Positions 17,431 to 25,973 of a stretch of 64,000 nucleotides of DNA are shown piece after piece (positions within the stretch are counted from its first letter, which is position 1; each line of letters begins with the position of its first letter). The notes under the pieces were generated by a model. The model ran no database searches, was not told the origin of the DNA, and worked only from the letters and a program-made list of their open reading frames with translations. The position numbers and the translations under genes were made by a program. Origin of the DNA: Acidimicrobiaceae bacterium (GTDB taxonomy: Bacteria; Actinomycetota; Acidimicrobiia; Acidimicrobiales; RAAP-2); NCBI GenBank assembly GCA_003162475.1, contig PMOI01000004.1, positions 316,049 to 380,048 on the forward strand, written 5' to 3'.

Positions 17431-17874
17431 TCAAAGTGTCCAGCGATAGCGGGTCCAACCGGGAACTGGATTGGCCCCAAGTCGACGGTAAAAGGCTTGT
17501 GCGTCTGCGTTCTTGTCCTGCACGTCCCATTCGACGCGTCCGGCGGTGAGCCCTCGCAATTCTTCGAGGAACTCGCGACCGAGTCCCTCACCCCTGAAGG
17601 CGGGGCGGACAAAGATATCTTCCAGCCAAATGCCCGTGCTACCAGACCACGATGAAAATGTTGGATACCAGAGGGCCACTCCCGCAGTAACCGCCGCTTC
17701 GTTTGGGGGAGTAGCGATCAGGGCACGAAGCGTTACGTCGGCACCGAACATGGCCGCGGCGGCACCTTCTCGGTTGAAGTGACAGAGAGCTCCAGCTCCT
17801 TCAAAGTCAGCGTGCTCATGCATCATCGCTGTGATTTCGTCGACGTCATCCAATACTGCGACTCGTACAGGCAT
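17431..17874 (-). CDS. GNAT-family N-acetyltransferase
   Basis: A 147-residue single-domain acetyltransferase with the acetyl-CoA pyrophosphate loop FRGEGLGREFL near residue 93, the preceding strand IWLEDIFVRP, and the C-terminal AQAFYRRLGA segment. It resembles diamine (spermidine/thialysine) acetyltransferases, which acetylate small amines. The ATG at 17874 has an AAGGAGGA site. It lies 56 bases after the amidohydrolase stop on the same strand and may be the last gene of the TetR-led operon. The substrate is not determinable. Confidence 0.85.
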   Translation of the reverse strand: MPVRVAVLDDVDEITAMMHEHADFEGAGALCHFNREGAAAAMFGADVTLRALIATPPNEAAVTAGVALWYPTFSSWSGSTGIWLEDIFVRPAFRGEGLGREFLEELRGLTAGRVEWDVQDKNADAQAFYRRLGANPVPGWTRYRWTL

Positions 17875-17930
17875 TGCCAGAGTCCTCCTTCATTTCATAG
17901 GTGCTCACGCCACACGATGTGGTCGCGTCC

Positions 17931-19565
17931 TCAAGCCCCAAGTAAGCCGTCGGGATCGAATACGCAGTCTCCGCCGAGTACGGTTGCGACGACGCGCAGT
18001 GTGCCTCCGTCGTGACCGAGACTGTCGAGTGGGTTGGCTGACAGGATGGCGAAGTCCGCGAGGAAGCCCGGCCCGAGGGTCCCGACTTGGTTCTCGCGGA
18101 AGGTGGCGAAAGCGGAACCCCAGGTGTACGCGCGCAACGCCTGACTTGGAGTAAGTCTTTCGAGGTTGGCGAGCGTGACACCGCTGGAGGAACGTCGCTG
18201 AACGAGGTCGACAAGACCGACGAGTGGCGCGCCTTCGACCACGGGACGGTCAGAGCTAGCCGGCAGGGGGAGGCCGGCACTGAGGAAGCTTTGTCCGCGG
18301 TAGCACCAGGCCATCCGCTCATCACCAAGGGCGGCTCTCATCCCGTCGCCGATCTCGTTGACGAATCGGCCTTGTGGTACCGGAATGATCCCCATCTGCG
18401 CCATGCGAGTAACGTCCTCTGGTCGCGAGACACCGCAGTGTTCGATGCGATGGCGGTGATCATCGCGGGGAGTTTCCGCGAGCGCGCTTGCGTAGGCGTC
18501 GATGACCTCGGTGACGGCCAAATCACCGATGGCGTGGGTGGCGATCTGCCAGCCAGCTCGGTGTGCACTTCGGATGGCCCGCCTCAAGTCGGCTACCGGC
18601 AGCTGGAAGTAACCGCGATTGCCGGGGCTGTCGGCGTAATCGGTCGACATGGCCGCTGTGCGACCAATGAGGGAACCGTCGGCGAAGATCTTGACGGGAC
18701 CAATTCTCAACCAGTCATCGCCGAAGCCGGTGCGCATTCCGAGGTCCAGACCGAAGCCCATCAGATCACTTTCGTGGTGTTCGAGGTCATGCAGTGACTC
18801 CAGGGCGACCATCAGTGTCGTCCGCACCCGCAACGCGCCCTGCTCGCGGGCCATCTGGTATGCGCCGATCTCCACCGGCGTGTGACCGATCCAACCTCCG
18901 CCGATCCCGGCCTCTTGCACACTGGTGATGCCGTCGGCGAGGTAGCGCTCGCCAGCTTTCGCAATGGCGCGAGTAACCACGTCGGACGGAGTCGGGTACG
19001 TGAGGGGTCGCAGGAGAAGTTGTGCTTGTTCTCGGAGCAGACCAGTTGGACGCCCGCTCGAATCGACAACGACGTCGCCCCCTTCGGGGACGTGGTCGAG
19101 GTCGAGGCGCTGTAGCACGAGGGAGTTGACCACGCACATATGCCCCGATGTGTGACGCAACCAGACGTGGTGGTCAGGGGCAACCCGGTCCAGCGCGTCG
19201 CGCTCCGGGTGCAGACCCTGCAACTTGTTCTGGTCGTAGCCTGTCCCGATGATCCACGTACCCGCGGGCTGACGAGCAGCCCGATCCGCGACCAGATCGT
19301 AAATCTCCTCAACCTGGCGGAGGGGCGGCGAGGAAAGCTGTAACTCGTCGAGACTCATGCCGAACCAGACCATGTGATTGTGCGCGTCATGGAACCCAGG
19401 TACAACAGTGTGGCCAGCCAGGTCGACGTTCCGGCGAGCTTCCAGCCCGGAACAATCATCCCCGACGGCGAGGATGCGGTCTCCGTGTACGGCCATCGTT
19501 TCCACCGGCATCAGATCGTGGCCGGTGAGGATGATCCCGTTGCTGTAGATCGTGTCTACGCGCAT
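17931..19565 (-). CDS. Amidohydrolase family protein (YtcJ-like, Amidohydrolase_3)
   Basis: From the ATG at 19565 (GGAGGG site nine bases upstream) the protein has 544 residues. It has the metal-binding HDAHNH segment after the first beta-sandwich part, a lysine in GPVKIFADGSL, HAIGD and RIEHCGVS with further His ligands, and a late Asp in LPASSDRPV. This is the N-substituted formamide deformylase/YtcJ layout, a cytosolic metal-dependent amide hydrolase. It overlaps the thioesterase gene by ten bases and belongs to the minus-strand operon that starts at 24026. Its company of CoA-ligase, hydratase and thioesterase suggests hydrolysis of an amide whose acid is then activated to a CoA ester, which is inference. 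Confidence 0.88.
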   Translation of the reverse strand: MRVDTIYSNGIILTGHDLMPVETMAVHGDRILAVGDDCSGLEARRNVDLAGHTVVPGFHDAHNHMVWFGMSLDELQLSSPPLRQVEEIYDLVADRAARQPAGTWIIGTGYDQNKLQGLHPERDALDRVAPDHHVWLRHTSGHMCVVNSLVLQRLDLDHVPEGGDVVVDSSGRPTGLLREQAQLLLRPLTYPTPSDVVTRAIAKAGERYLADGITSVQEAGIGGGWIGHTPVEIGAYQMAREQGALRVRTTLMVALESLHDLEHHESDLMGFGLDLGMRTGFGDDWLRIGPVKIFADGSLIGRTAAMSTDYADSPGNRGYFQLPVADLRRAIRSAHRAGWQIATHAIGDLAVTEVIDAYASALAETPRDDHRHRIEHCGVSRPEDVTRMAQMGIIPVPQGRFVNEIGDGMRAALGDERMAWCYRGQSFLSAGLPLPASSDRPVVEGAPLVGLVDLVQRRSSSGVTLANLERLTPSQALRAYTWGSAFATFRENQVGTLGPGFLADFAILSANPLDSLGHDGGTLRVVATVLGGDCVFDPDGLLGA

Positions 19566-20479
19566 GGCCCGTTGCCCTCCGTGAAAACCATTGCAACGCC
19601 GGCGGCGCTCCATGATGACCGGTGAGTCGCGGAACCGATCTGAGCGAGTTGTCTACCCTGAAGGAGAAGCGTTCCGTCTTCTGCGCGTATCTCGACACTC
19701 TCGTCGACGAGACCTTCAGAGACTACTTCGGTACGAAGCGTGATGAAACACCACCGTGTGTCGGTGGGTTGAGCTCTCCAGAGCAGGTTGAAGCTCAACG
19801 TAGGCACGAGTGCCGGTCCTTCGAGCACGCCGAATATGACGGGCGCCCACGCGTCGGCCATGGCCGCTAGAAGGGACGCGTCGACCGGTCGATCTTCGCG
19901 GAGTCGTATCCATCCGGCGCAGTCCAATGGTCCAACAGGTGTGTTCATCGGGGACGAAAATGGCAAGTGTCCACTTACGGGTTGGATCTCCCAGTGGTCG
20001 AGGTAGGCGGGAGACGCACCTTCGTACAGTGACCGACTGTGGTTCGGTGCAATCGGTGACGAGATTGAATCGGTCGAGGGCGCTTCGGCGACGGGTTCAT
20101 TGGAGGTGGGGGCGACGAGCGTGAACAAAGAAGTGACGAGTGTTCCGGTGTGCTCTTGGTGAAGGTCGAGGTGAAGGACCGTCGTGGTACGCCCGGAACG
20201 GATCAGCCGGGCGCTGACCGTTGCGAGCCCCACGCGGGGAGGTCGGAGATAGTGAATGCTTGCGGAGGCGGGGCGATGATTGTTCCCAAGACGGGTCGCT
20301 TCGAGTTCGGCAGCGCGTGAGAGGACCGCTGCCAGGTAACCACCGTTCGGACCACTATCGACCCACCATGATGGATCGATAGTCACCTCGTAGTCGTTGT
20401 CGGCCCGCCGCAAAAGGGCTATCGAGCGGTCGAACGAAGGGTCTGTTCTCGTCCCCGCGTTCTCGTCCGATACCTGCAC
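19556..20479 (-). CDS. Acyl-CoA thioesterase-like protein (double hotdog, TesB-like)
   Basis: A 307-residue protein with two hotdog halves. The N-terminal half has the SGPNGGYLAAVLSRA segment typical of TesB-like (4HBT_3) thioesterases and SIHYLRPPRVG. The second half ends with VSEGLVDESVEIRAEDGTLLLQGRQLAQI. It would hydrolyse acyl-CoA to free acid and CoA. The GTG start lies four bases after the stop of the acyl-CoA synthetase gene, so the two are co-translated. A thioesterase next to a synthetase may relieve CoA trapping or act on a chain-shortened product. Confidence 0.82.
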   Translation of the reverse strand: MQVSDENAGTRTDPSFDRSIALLRRADNDYEVTIDPSWWVDSGPNGGYLAAVLSRAAELEATRLGNNHRPASASIHYLRPPRVGLATVSARLIRSGRTTTVLHLDLHQEHTGTLVTSLFTLVAPTSNEPVAEAPSTDSISSPIAPNHSRSLYEGASPAYLDHWEIQPVSGHLPFSSPMNTPVGPLDCAGWIRLREDRPVDASLLAAMADAWAPVIFGVLEGPALVPTLSFNLLWRAQPTDTRWCFITLRTEVVSEGLVDESVEIRAEDGTLLLQGRQLAQIGSATHRSSWSAAGVAMVFTEGNGPCA

Positions 20480-20483
20480 GACG

Positions 20484-22568
20484 TCAGTCCACCACTACGG
20501 CCCGCATATCGGCGATCCCGTAGCCGTCCGGGTACGCGATGACCGGGTTGCACTCGATGCTCAGCGTGTTGTCGTTGGTAGCGAGCTCGGCGATTGACGT
20601 CGTTAGCTCTGACAGTGCGTCGAGGTCCACAGCGGGAGCTCCGCGCCAACCTTTCAAGAGCGGTGAACAACGAAGCGACAGCCACGCCGAACGAGCCTGT
20701 TGGGTGGTCACGGGAGCTAGAAGTATTGTCACGTCGGGATCGAGTTCGGCGGTGACGCCACCGCGTCCCACGGTGATGACGGCCCCGAAGTTCGGATCCT
20801 GCGCCGCACCGATCAGTAACTCCAAGCCCGGGCGGAGCATCGGCATAACCAGAAGTGAGGCAGTGGGGAATCGGCTCCAGAGGTCGTCGGCCGCTGCAAG
20901 GAGTCCGTCAGGGCCGAGGTTGAGGCGGACGCCATCGACGTCAGACTTGTGCGATACAGCTGGATCCTCGACTTTGAGACAGAGCGGAAAGCCAATGTCG
21001 GCGGCGGCGGCGAGTAGTGAATCTCGGTCGTGGACGACGGCGATGGGGGGTACCCCGGCCCCGGCCAGTCGCAGACGCGAAGCGGTCTCCTCGATGCCGA
21101 CTATCCGGAGTCCTGGAGTGCTGCCCACGGGAGATTCGTCAACGCTCACCCTCGACCCGGAAACTGTCACGGCGGCGAGCGCGGCCGCAAGTCGACGGAC
21201 GGTGGGATAGACAGGAATGCCGCCGTCACGAAGACGCTTCACGGTTTCGTCATTGTCTGACGCAAAGGCGGAGTGCACAAGAACAGGCGTACCGCGTTCC
21301 TTTATGGAGAGTAGTTGCGCTACGCCCAACATTTCTGCGCCACGTTGTGCGACGTATCCACCGAACGTACCCGAGACGACCACGACATCTACTCCAGGAT
21401 CTTCGGCGCCCACTGCAGCACATCGTGCGATAAGTGCGGCGTCGTCCTCGAGCCCGCCGGCCGTATCCAGCGTCACGGGATTATGGCCTGATACCCGCGG
21501 CGCCGCGGGCGGCGTCAACGCTTCAAGCGCGGTCTCGGTGGTTGGACTCAATCGGGCCAGGGGAATGCCTGCGTCACTCAAGGCGTCGACGGCCATCACG
21601 CTGTCCCCTCCGCCGTCGGTCAGCACCAGCACGCGGCACGTCGTCGGCCTCACAAGCGTTGCTGCGGCGAGCAAGTCAACCATCTCTTCGGGTGAGTCAA
21701 CTCGTAGGGCACCGGTTTCCGCGAAGACGGCGTCCCACACGCGCGCGCTGCCGCTGAGGACACCAGTGTGCGTTGCGGCCGACTCATTCCCGGCGATTGA
21801 TCGTCCCCCTTTCAACACCACGACCGGCTTGCCGGCTTGTTGGCAAGCGAGTAGCTCGTCACGTAGGCGACGGCCGTTCCCGATGGGGAGACCTTCTATA
21901 TAGAGAGCAAGGGCGTCGCAGTCATTCGATCGGGCGTGGTAGCCAATGAGGTCCGCGAAGTTCACGTCCAGTTGATTGCCGAGTCCGGCACAGCTTGAGA
22001 ATCCGATGCCGGCGTACGTCGCTTGGCGAAACAGCGCAATGGCGGCGTTGCCGGACTGAGTCAGCAGCGCGATCCGACCGGCCGGGATGGTCGGACACGA
22101 CGTGAGGTTGAGACCCGCACGAGCGGTAAAGAAACCGTAGCCATTCGGGCCGAGCAATCGCATTCCCGCGTCAGCGGCGACGCGACCGATCTCCGCTTCT
22201 CGAGCGCTTCCCTCGGCGTCTCGCTCACCGAGCCCAGACGCGACGAGCACGGCCGCACGAATGCCGGCACGAGCGCACTCCTTTACGACTTCGAGCGTGG
22301 TGGCTGCTGGTACCGCGACGTACGCGAGGTCAACGCGTTCATCGATTTCTGAAAGGGATCGTACGAGTGGTCGGCCAGCGACTTCCTCGCCCTCACTTCG
22401 CGGGTTCACTCCGAAGATCGGCCCGGCGAAGCCCAGTGCCACGCTGGACTTTATTACCTTGTGTCCTAGCTTGTTCGGGTTGAGCGACGCCCCGAAGACG
22501 GCGAGGCCGTTTGGCGTGAAGAACGCGTCAATTCCAGAGTCGTCGTTGCGGCCATGCACCGAGATCAC
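20484..22568 (-). CDS. NDP-forming acyl-CoA synthetase (acetate-CoA ligase family protein)
   Basis: The 694-residue protein has the fused layout of NDP-forming acyl-CoA synthetases: CoA-binding Rossmann domain (about 15-110, FGASLNPNKLGHKV), two succinyl-CoA-ligase-like domains with the phosphohistidine segment SAATHTGVLSG, and a C-terminal ATP-grasp part (LKVEDPAVSHKSDVDGVRLNL). It joins a carboxylic acid to CoA with ATP and releases ADP and phosphate. The GTG start overlaps the crotonase stop as GTGA. Together with the crotonase it suggests activation and beta-oxidation-like processing of an acid. The chain length is unknown. Confidence 0.9.
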   Translation of the reverse strand: MISVHGRNDDSGIDAFFTPNGLAVFGASLNPNKLGHKVIKSSVALGFAGPIFGVNPRSEGEEVAGRPLVRSLSEIDERVDLAYVAVPAATTLEVVKECARAGIRAAVLVASGLGERDAEGSAREAEIGRVAADAGMRLLGPNGYGFFTARAGLNLTSCPTIPAGRIALLTQSGNAAIALFRQATYAGIGFSSCAGLGNQLDVNFADLIGYHARSNDCDALALYIEGLPIGNGRRLRDELLACQQAGKPVVVLKGGRSIAGNESAATHTGVLSGSARVWDAVFAETGALRVDSPEEMVDLLAAATLVRPTTCRVLVLTDGGGDSVMAVDALSDAGIPLARLSPTTETALEALTPPAAPRVSGHNPVTLDTAGGLEDDAALIARCAAVGAEDPGVDVVVVSGTFGGYVAQRGAEMLGVAQLLSIKERGTPVLVHSAFASDNDETVKRLRDGGIPVYPTVRRLAAALAAVTVSGSRVSVDESPVGSTPGLRIVGIEETASRLRLAGAGVPPIAVVHDRDSLLAAAADIGFPLCLKVEDPAVSHKSDVDGVRLNLGPDGLLAAADDLWSRFPTASLLVMPMLRPGLELLIGAAQDPNFGAVITVGRGGVTAELDPDVTILLAPVTTQQARSAWLSLRCSPLLKGWRGAPAVDLDALSELTTSIAELATNDNTLSIECNPVIAYPDGYGIADMRAVVVD

Positions 22569-23383
22569 GCGTCCTGGCTTCGGTCGTGACTCCTCTGGCG
22601 GAAACTGTCGGCCGCGGTGAACGCCTCAGGGGTTGCGCGCAGCATGAGCGAGTTCACAATCTCACGTTCAAAAGCGGCGTCGAGGTCACCTTGCATCCCA
22701 CGATTGAGAGACGACTTGGCGAGCGAGAGAGCGAGGCGAGGTCGCCCCGCCATCTCCTTGGCCCAGGTGACGGCGGTCGCAAGGGCGTCGTCGGCAACGA
22801 CGTTGACCAATCCAAGACGGACGCCCTCGTGGGCGTCAAAGCGACCTCCCATGAGGACCAACTCTTTTGCTTTGGCCGGTCCGACAATCGCCGGAAGGAG
22901 ACGCGAGATGCCTCCCGTCACACCAAGGCCGACCTCAACTTCGGGAAAGCCAAAGACGGTCTCGGTGTGGGCGATGACCAAGTCGCAACACAACGCGAAT
23001 TCGCAGCCAGCGCCGAGGGCGTAGCCGTGGACGGCAGCAATTACGGGAGCGGGAATCTGTTGCATTTTTCTCGTCACGTCTTGCATGCGTTCGATCCGAC
23101 GTCGAGCGGATTGGTCGGACTCGGCTCGGGCCACCTCTTTGAAATCGTGACCTGCACAAAATGATCGTCCATTTCCGCTCAAGATGACGGCGGCCGCCTC
23201 ATCTTCTGAAGCGCGGTCGAGACTCAGGCACAACCCCTCCACGAGTCCAGTATTCACGGCGTTGAGTTGGCTCGGACGATTCAGCGTCACGTAGGCGATG
23301 CCGTCTTCGATCCGGTAGAGCACGTGCGCCTCCGTTGGCGCTACGCCTTCGACGACGTACTGTTCAGGCTCATGGTTTGTCAC
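22565..23383 (-). CDS. Enoyl-CoA hydratase/isomerase (crotonase family)
   Basis: From the GTG at 23383 the protein has 272 residues. Longer forms reach into the tetR gene and lack family features. It shows the crotonase oxyanion-hole segments SFCAGHDFKEV and YALGAGCEFALCCDLVIAH, and FGFPEVEVGLGVTGG with the usual active-site glutamate region. A CoA ester is the substrate class, but hydration and isomerisation cannot be separated from sequence. It overlaps tetR at one end and the acyl-CoA synthetase at the other, placing it second in a five- or six-gene operon. Confidence 0.9.
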   Translation of the reverse strand: MTNHEPEQYVVEGVAPTEAHVLYRIEDGIAYVTLNRPSQLNAVNTGLVEGLCLSLDRASEDEAAAVILSGNGRSFCAGHDFKEVARAESDQSARRRIERMQDVTRKMQQIPAPVIAAVHGYALGAGCEFALCCDLVIAHTETVFGFPEVEVGLGVTGGISRLLPAIVGPAKAKELVLMGGRFDAHEGVRLGLVNVVADDALATAVTWAKEMAGRPRLALSLAKSSLNRGMQGDLDAAFEREIVNSLMLRATPEAFTAADSFRQRSHDRSQDA

Positions 23384-24026
23384 GGCCTCCACCCTTCTTT
23401 TTATCGGCACTTGCGACGTGTCGCGGTCTCAGCTGAGAGAACTCTGGAGATGTTGCACGAAGCAGATTGAGGGCCATGCCGACGAAGCCATCGCTGACGC
23501 TGTCGAGTGAGAGACGGCCCCGTGGGGAATACCAGTAGGAGACACCCGTGCACATCTGCAAGAGAGCGAACGTCGCGAGCTTGATATCGGGGACAGTGAA
23601 GGCACCCGAATCGACGCCCTCGTGTACCGTGTCCTCCCAAATGCCCTCGTAGGCGTCGCGCAGCGCGACGAAGTTGCGACGACTCACCTCGGTGAGCGAT
23701 CGGATTTCGGTGTCACCGACGATCATGAGCAGGTTGTCCTCGGCGTGGCGGCGAACGTGGAGATCGACCAGCTGCATAATCCGCCGCTCTGGATCGGTAC
23801 TGACGGCCGTGATCTCTTTGGCCGGGTCCAGGAGATTGCGCATGCTCTTCTGCATGAGCCGGCCGAGGAGATCCTCCTTCGTGCCCATGTAGTTATAGAG
23901 CGAGGCCAACGAAATCTTCGCTTCTTCAGCGATCAGCCTGATGCCGGTTCCTTCGAAACCGCGGGTGGCGAACAGTCGAAGGGCGGCAGCCTCTACCCGG
24001 TCGGCGGTCGAAGTTTGGGTTGCCAC
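23370..24026 (-). CDS. TetR-family transcriptional regulator
   Basis: The 218-residue protein has an N-terminal TetR helix-turn-helix (about 10-55, with GIRLIAEEAKISLASLYNYMGTKEDLL) and a helical C-terminal domain like that of regulators of lipid or CoA-ester breakdown. The GTG at 24026 lies five bases after a TATAAA -10-like element (minus strand, 24031-24036), so its transcript is probably leaderless. An ATCGATCGATCG operator-like repeat sits next to that -10. It heads the operon with crotonase, acyl-CoA synthetase, thioesterase and amidohydrolase, and is divergent from the aldehyde dehydrogenase gene. The likely ligand is an acyl-CoA, by family analogy. Confidence 0.9.
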   Translation of the reverse strand: MATQTSTADRVEAAALRLFATRGFEGTGIRLIAEEAKISLASLYNYMGTKEDLLGRLMQKSMRNLLDPAKEITAVSTDPERRIMQLVDLHVRRHAEDNLLMIVGDTEIRSLTEVSRRNFVALRDAYEGIWEDTVHEGVDSGAFTVPDIKLATFALLQMCTGVSYWYSPRGRLSLDSVSDGFVGMALNLLRATSPEFSQLRPRHVASADKKKGGGRDKP

Positions 24027-24030
24027 GGGC

Positions 24031-24054
24031 TTTATACTATCGATCGATCGATCA
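24031..24054 (-). promoter_or_regulatory. tetR promoter: -10 element plus operator-like ATCGATCGATCG repeat
   Basis: On the minus strand the sequence reads TGATCGATCGATCGATA followed by GTATAAA and, five bases later, the GTG of tetR. The 14 bases at 24039-24052 are a perfect palindrome. The same 12-mer ATCGATCGATCG occurs at 24142-24153 in this divergent region. A dimeric TetR protein bound here would cover its own -10 element, the standard autoregulatory design. Confidence 0.55.
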
Positions 24055-24139
24055 CGACGCAGAGATGGATCAATGCCATCGGACTGAAGGGACTAATCAC
24101 TGGGAATTTTGTTCTAGTCTTGGAGAAGTACGCTCAGGG

Positions 24140-24157
24140 TAATCGATCGATCGTTCA
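24140..24157 (+). promoter_or_regulatory. Second operator-like ATCGATCGATCG site (aldehyde dehydrogenase side)
   Basis: TAATCGATCGATCGTTCA contains the same 12-mer as the site at 24038-24054 and lies 112 bases upstream of the aldehyde dehydrogenase ATG at 24269. Two copies in one 240-base divergent region suggest that TetR controls both directions. Confidence 0.5.
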
Positions 24158-24268
24158 TAGCGGTTGATGCTTTCGTTGTCAGTGACCGAAGTGGCGTGCC
24201 TCTCTCGAGTGGTACTCGTGGACACTGGTGACAGACAGCAGAAGAGATTTCAAAGGACAGGAGCGCGA

Positions 24269-25702
24269 ATGCAGCGGCTACAGAATTTCATTGCGGGCGA
24301 ACTTCGAGAGGTGCAAAACGATTCTTCAATTGAGATCGTTGACCCCTCGACTGGGACACCGTACCTTGAGGCACCCAACTCGAGCGACGCTGACGTCGAC
24401 GCGGCGTGCTCCGCAGCATCTTCGGCGTTTGAAGTATGGCGGTCGACGACGCCTTCGGAACGAAGTCTCGCCCTCTTTCGAATAGCTGATGCTCTCGAAG
24501 CCGAGGCGGAGGCCTTTATCACGGCGGAGTCCGCTAACACGGGAAAACCGCTTTCGTCCATGCGTGGCGATGAGTTTCCGATGACGATTGACTACTTGCG
24601 GTTCTACGCCACGCTGGCCCGGAACCTGCCTGGCCTTGGCTCGGCGCAGTATTTAAGGGGATACGACTCGTCCGTGCGACGAGAGCCCGTTGGCGTCTGC
24701 GGGCAAGTTGCTCCCTGGAACTATCCACTAATGATGGCAGTGTGGAAGGTCGGACCCGCTTTGGCGACCGGCAATACCGTGGTCCTCAAACCAGCCGATA
24801 CGACACCCGTGACGGCGGTCATGATGGCGGAGATCGCGGGACGGTACCTGCCCGCGGGCGTCTTGAACGTGGTCGTTGGGGACCGCGACACCGGCCGATC
24901 TCTTGTCGCCCATCCTCGTCCCGATCTCATTTCGGTGACGGGAAGCGTACGGGCGGGGAGCGAGATCTCGGTTTCGGCTGCTCCGTCCTTGAAGCGGGTG
25001 CATCTGGAGTTGGGCGGAAAAGCACCGGTCCTCGTCTTCGACGATGCCGACATCGATGCGGCCGTCAGTGGCATTGCCTCCGCCGGGTATTTCAATGCTG
25101 GCCAGGACTGCGCTGCAGCAACCCGCGTCCTTGTTCAGGAGAGTATTTACGACGAATTTGTCGAGAAGCTTGTCCGCTGTGCTGAAGAGACACCGTACGG
25201 GGCACCGGAAGAGGACGTCAGGTTCGGGCCGCTCAACAGTGAAACTCAGTTGACCAGGGTCTCCGGCTTTTTCGACAGGATGCCAGCTCATGGGCAGGTT
25301 CGAACGGGCGGCAAGCCGGACCGCAGAGATGGCGGTTACTACTTCGAGCCAACTGTCGTCACCGGTCTGGCGCAAGATGATGAAATGATCCAAGAGGAGA
25401 TCTTCGGTCCAGTCTTGACCGTCCAGCGCTTCACGAAGGAGTCAGAGGCGTTGGCCCTAGCGAACGGCGTTCGTTTTGGCTTGGCTGCGAGCATTTGGAC
25501 ACGAAGTCACGAGACCGCCGTTCGGGTCAGTGCTCGTCTCGACTTCGGTCAAGTGTGGATCAACTGCCATCTCACGCAGGCCGCCGAAATGCCCAATGGC
25601 GGCTTCAAGTACTCCGGTCACGGAAACGACCTATCCGCTTTGGCGATCGACGACTATACGCGCGTGAAGCACGTCATGAGCAAAGTCGACCTCGGTCGTT
25701 GA
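24269..25702 (+). CDS. Aldehyde dehydrogenase (aminobutyraldehyde dehydrogenase-like)
   Basis: The ATG at 24269 has an AGGAG site seven bases upstream and gives a 477-residue protein. The frame is open to 24164, but the extra part lacks family features. It has the NAD-binding segment TGSVRAGSEI, the general base Glu in LELGGKAP, and the catalytic Cys in NAGQDCAAATR. That cysteine context resembles PatD-type gamma-aminobutyraldehyde dehydrogenases. EIFGPVLTVQRF and the C-terminal GFKYSGHGNDLS are also present. It oxidises an aldehyde, perhaps an omega-amino aldehyde, to the acid with NAD+. It is the first gene of a long plus-strand run with a peptide transporter and an aminotransferase, and is divergent from tetR. 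Confidence 0.9.
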   Translation: MQRLQNFIAGELREVQNDSSIEIVDPSTGTPYLEAPNSSDADVDAACSAASSAFEVWRSTTPSERSLALFRIADALEAEAEAFITAESANTGKPLSSMRGDEFPMTIDYLRFYATLARNLPGLGSAQYLRGYDSSVRREPVGVCGQVAPWNYPLMMAVWKVGPALATGNTVVLKPADTTPVTAVMMAEIAGRYLPAGVLNVVVGDRDTGRSLVAHPRPDLISVTGSVRAGSEISVSAAPSLKRVHLELGGKAPVLVFDDADIDAAVSGIASAGYFNAGQDCAAATRVLVQESIYDEFVEKLVRCAEETPYGAPEEDVRFGPLNSETQLTRVSGFFDRMPAHGQVRTGGKPDRRDGGYYFEPTVVTGLAQDDEMIQEEIFGPVLTVQRFTKESEALALANGVRFGLAASIWTRSHETAVRVSARLDFGQVWINCHLTQAAEMPNGGFKYSGHGNDLSALAIDDYTRVKHVMSKVDLGR

Positions 25703-25973
25703 GAGGCTCGGTTCACGTTCACAAGTTTCTCTTACGCTTCGAGAACACCTCGAAGAGGTGTCAACGGCGAGCCGTTCGTCGGACCGATCGAGACTCTGAT
25801 CCCGGTAGCCACCTGTTGCTCCACCGGAATCACGACGAACGGCGCTGACGTGTTGCAACGTCGCCCAAGTTTGTCGAACAGCCACGGCATAAAACTTGCG
25901 TATTGTGATCTTCTCGCAAATTGAGTTGCGTCGCCCGGCGCGCTTTGCTATCTTTTGCGGAAAAGGGGGGCGT

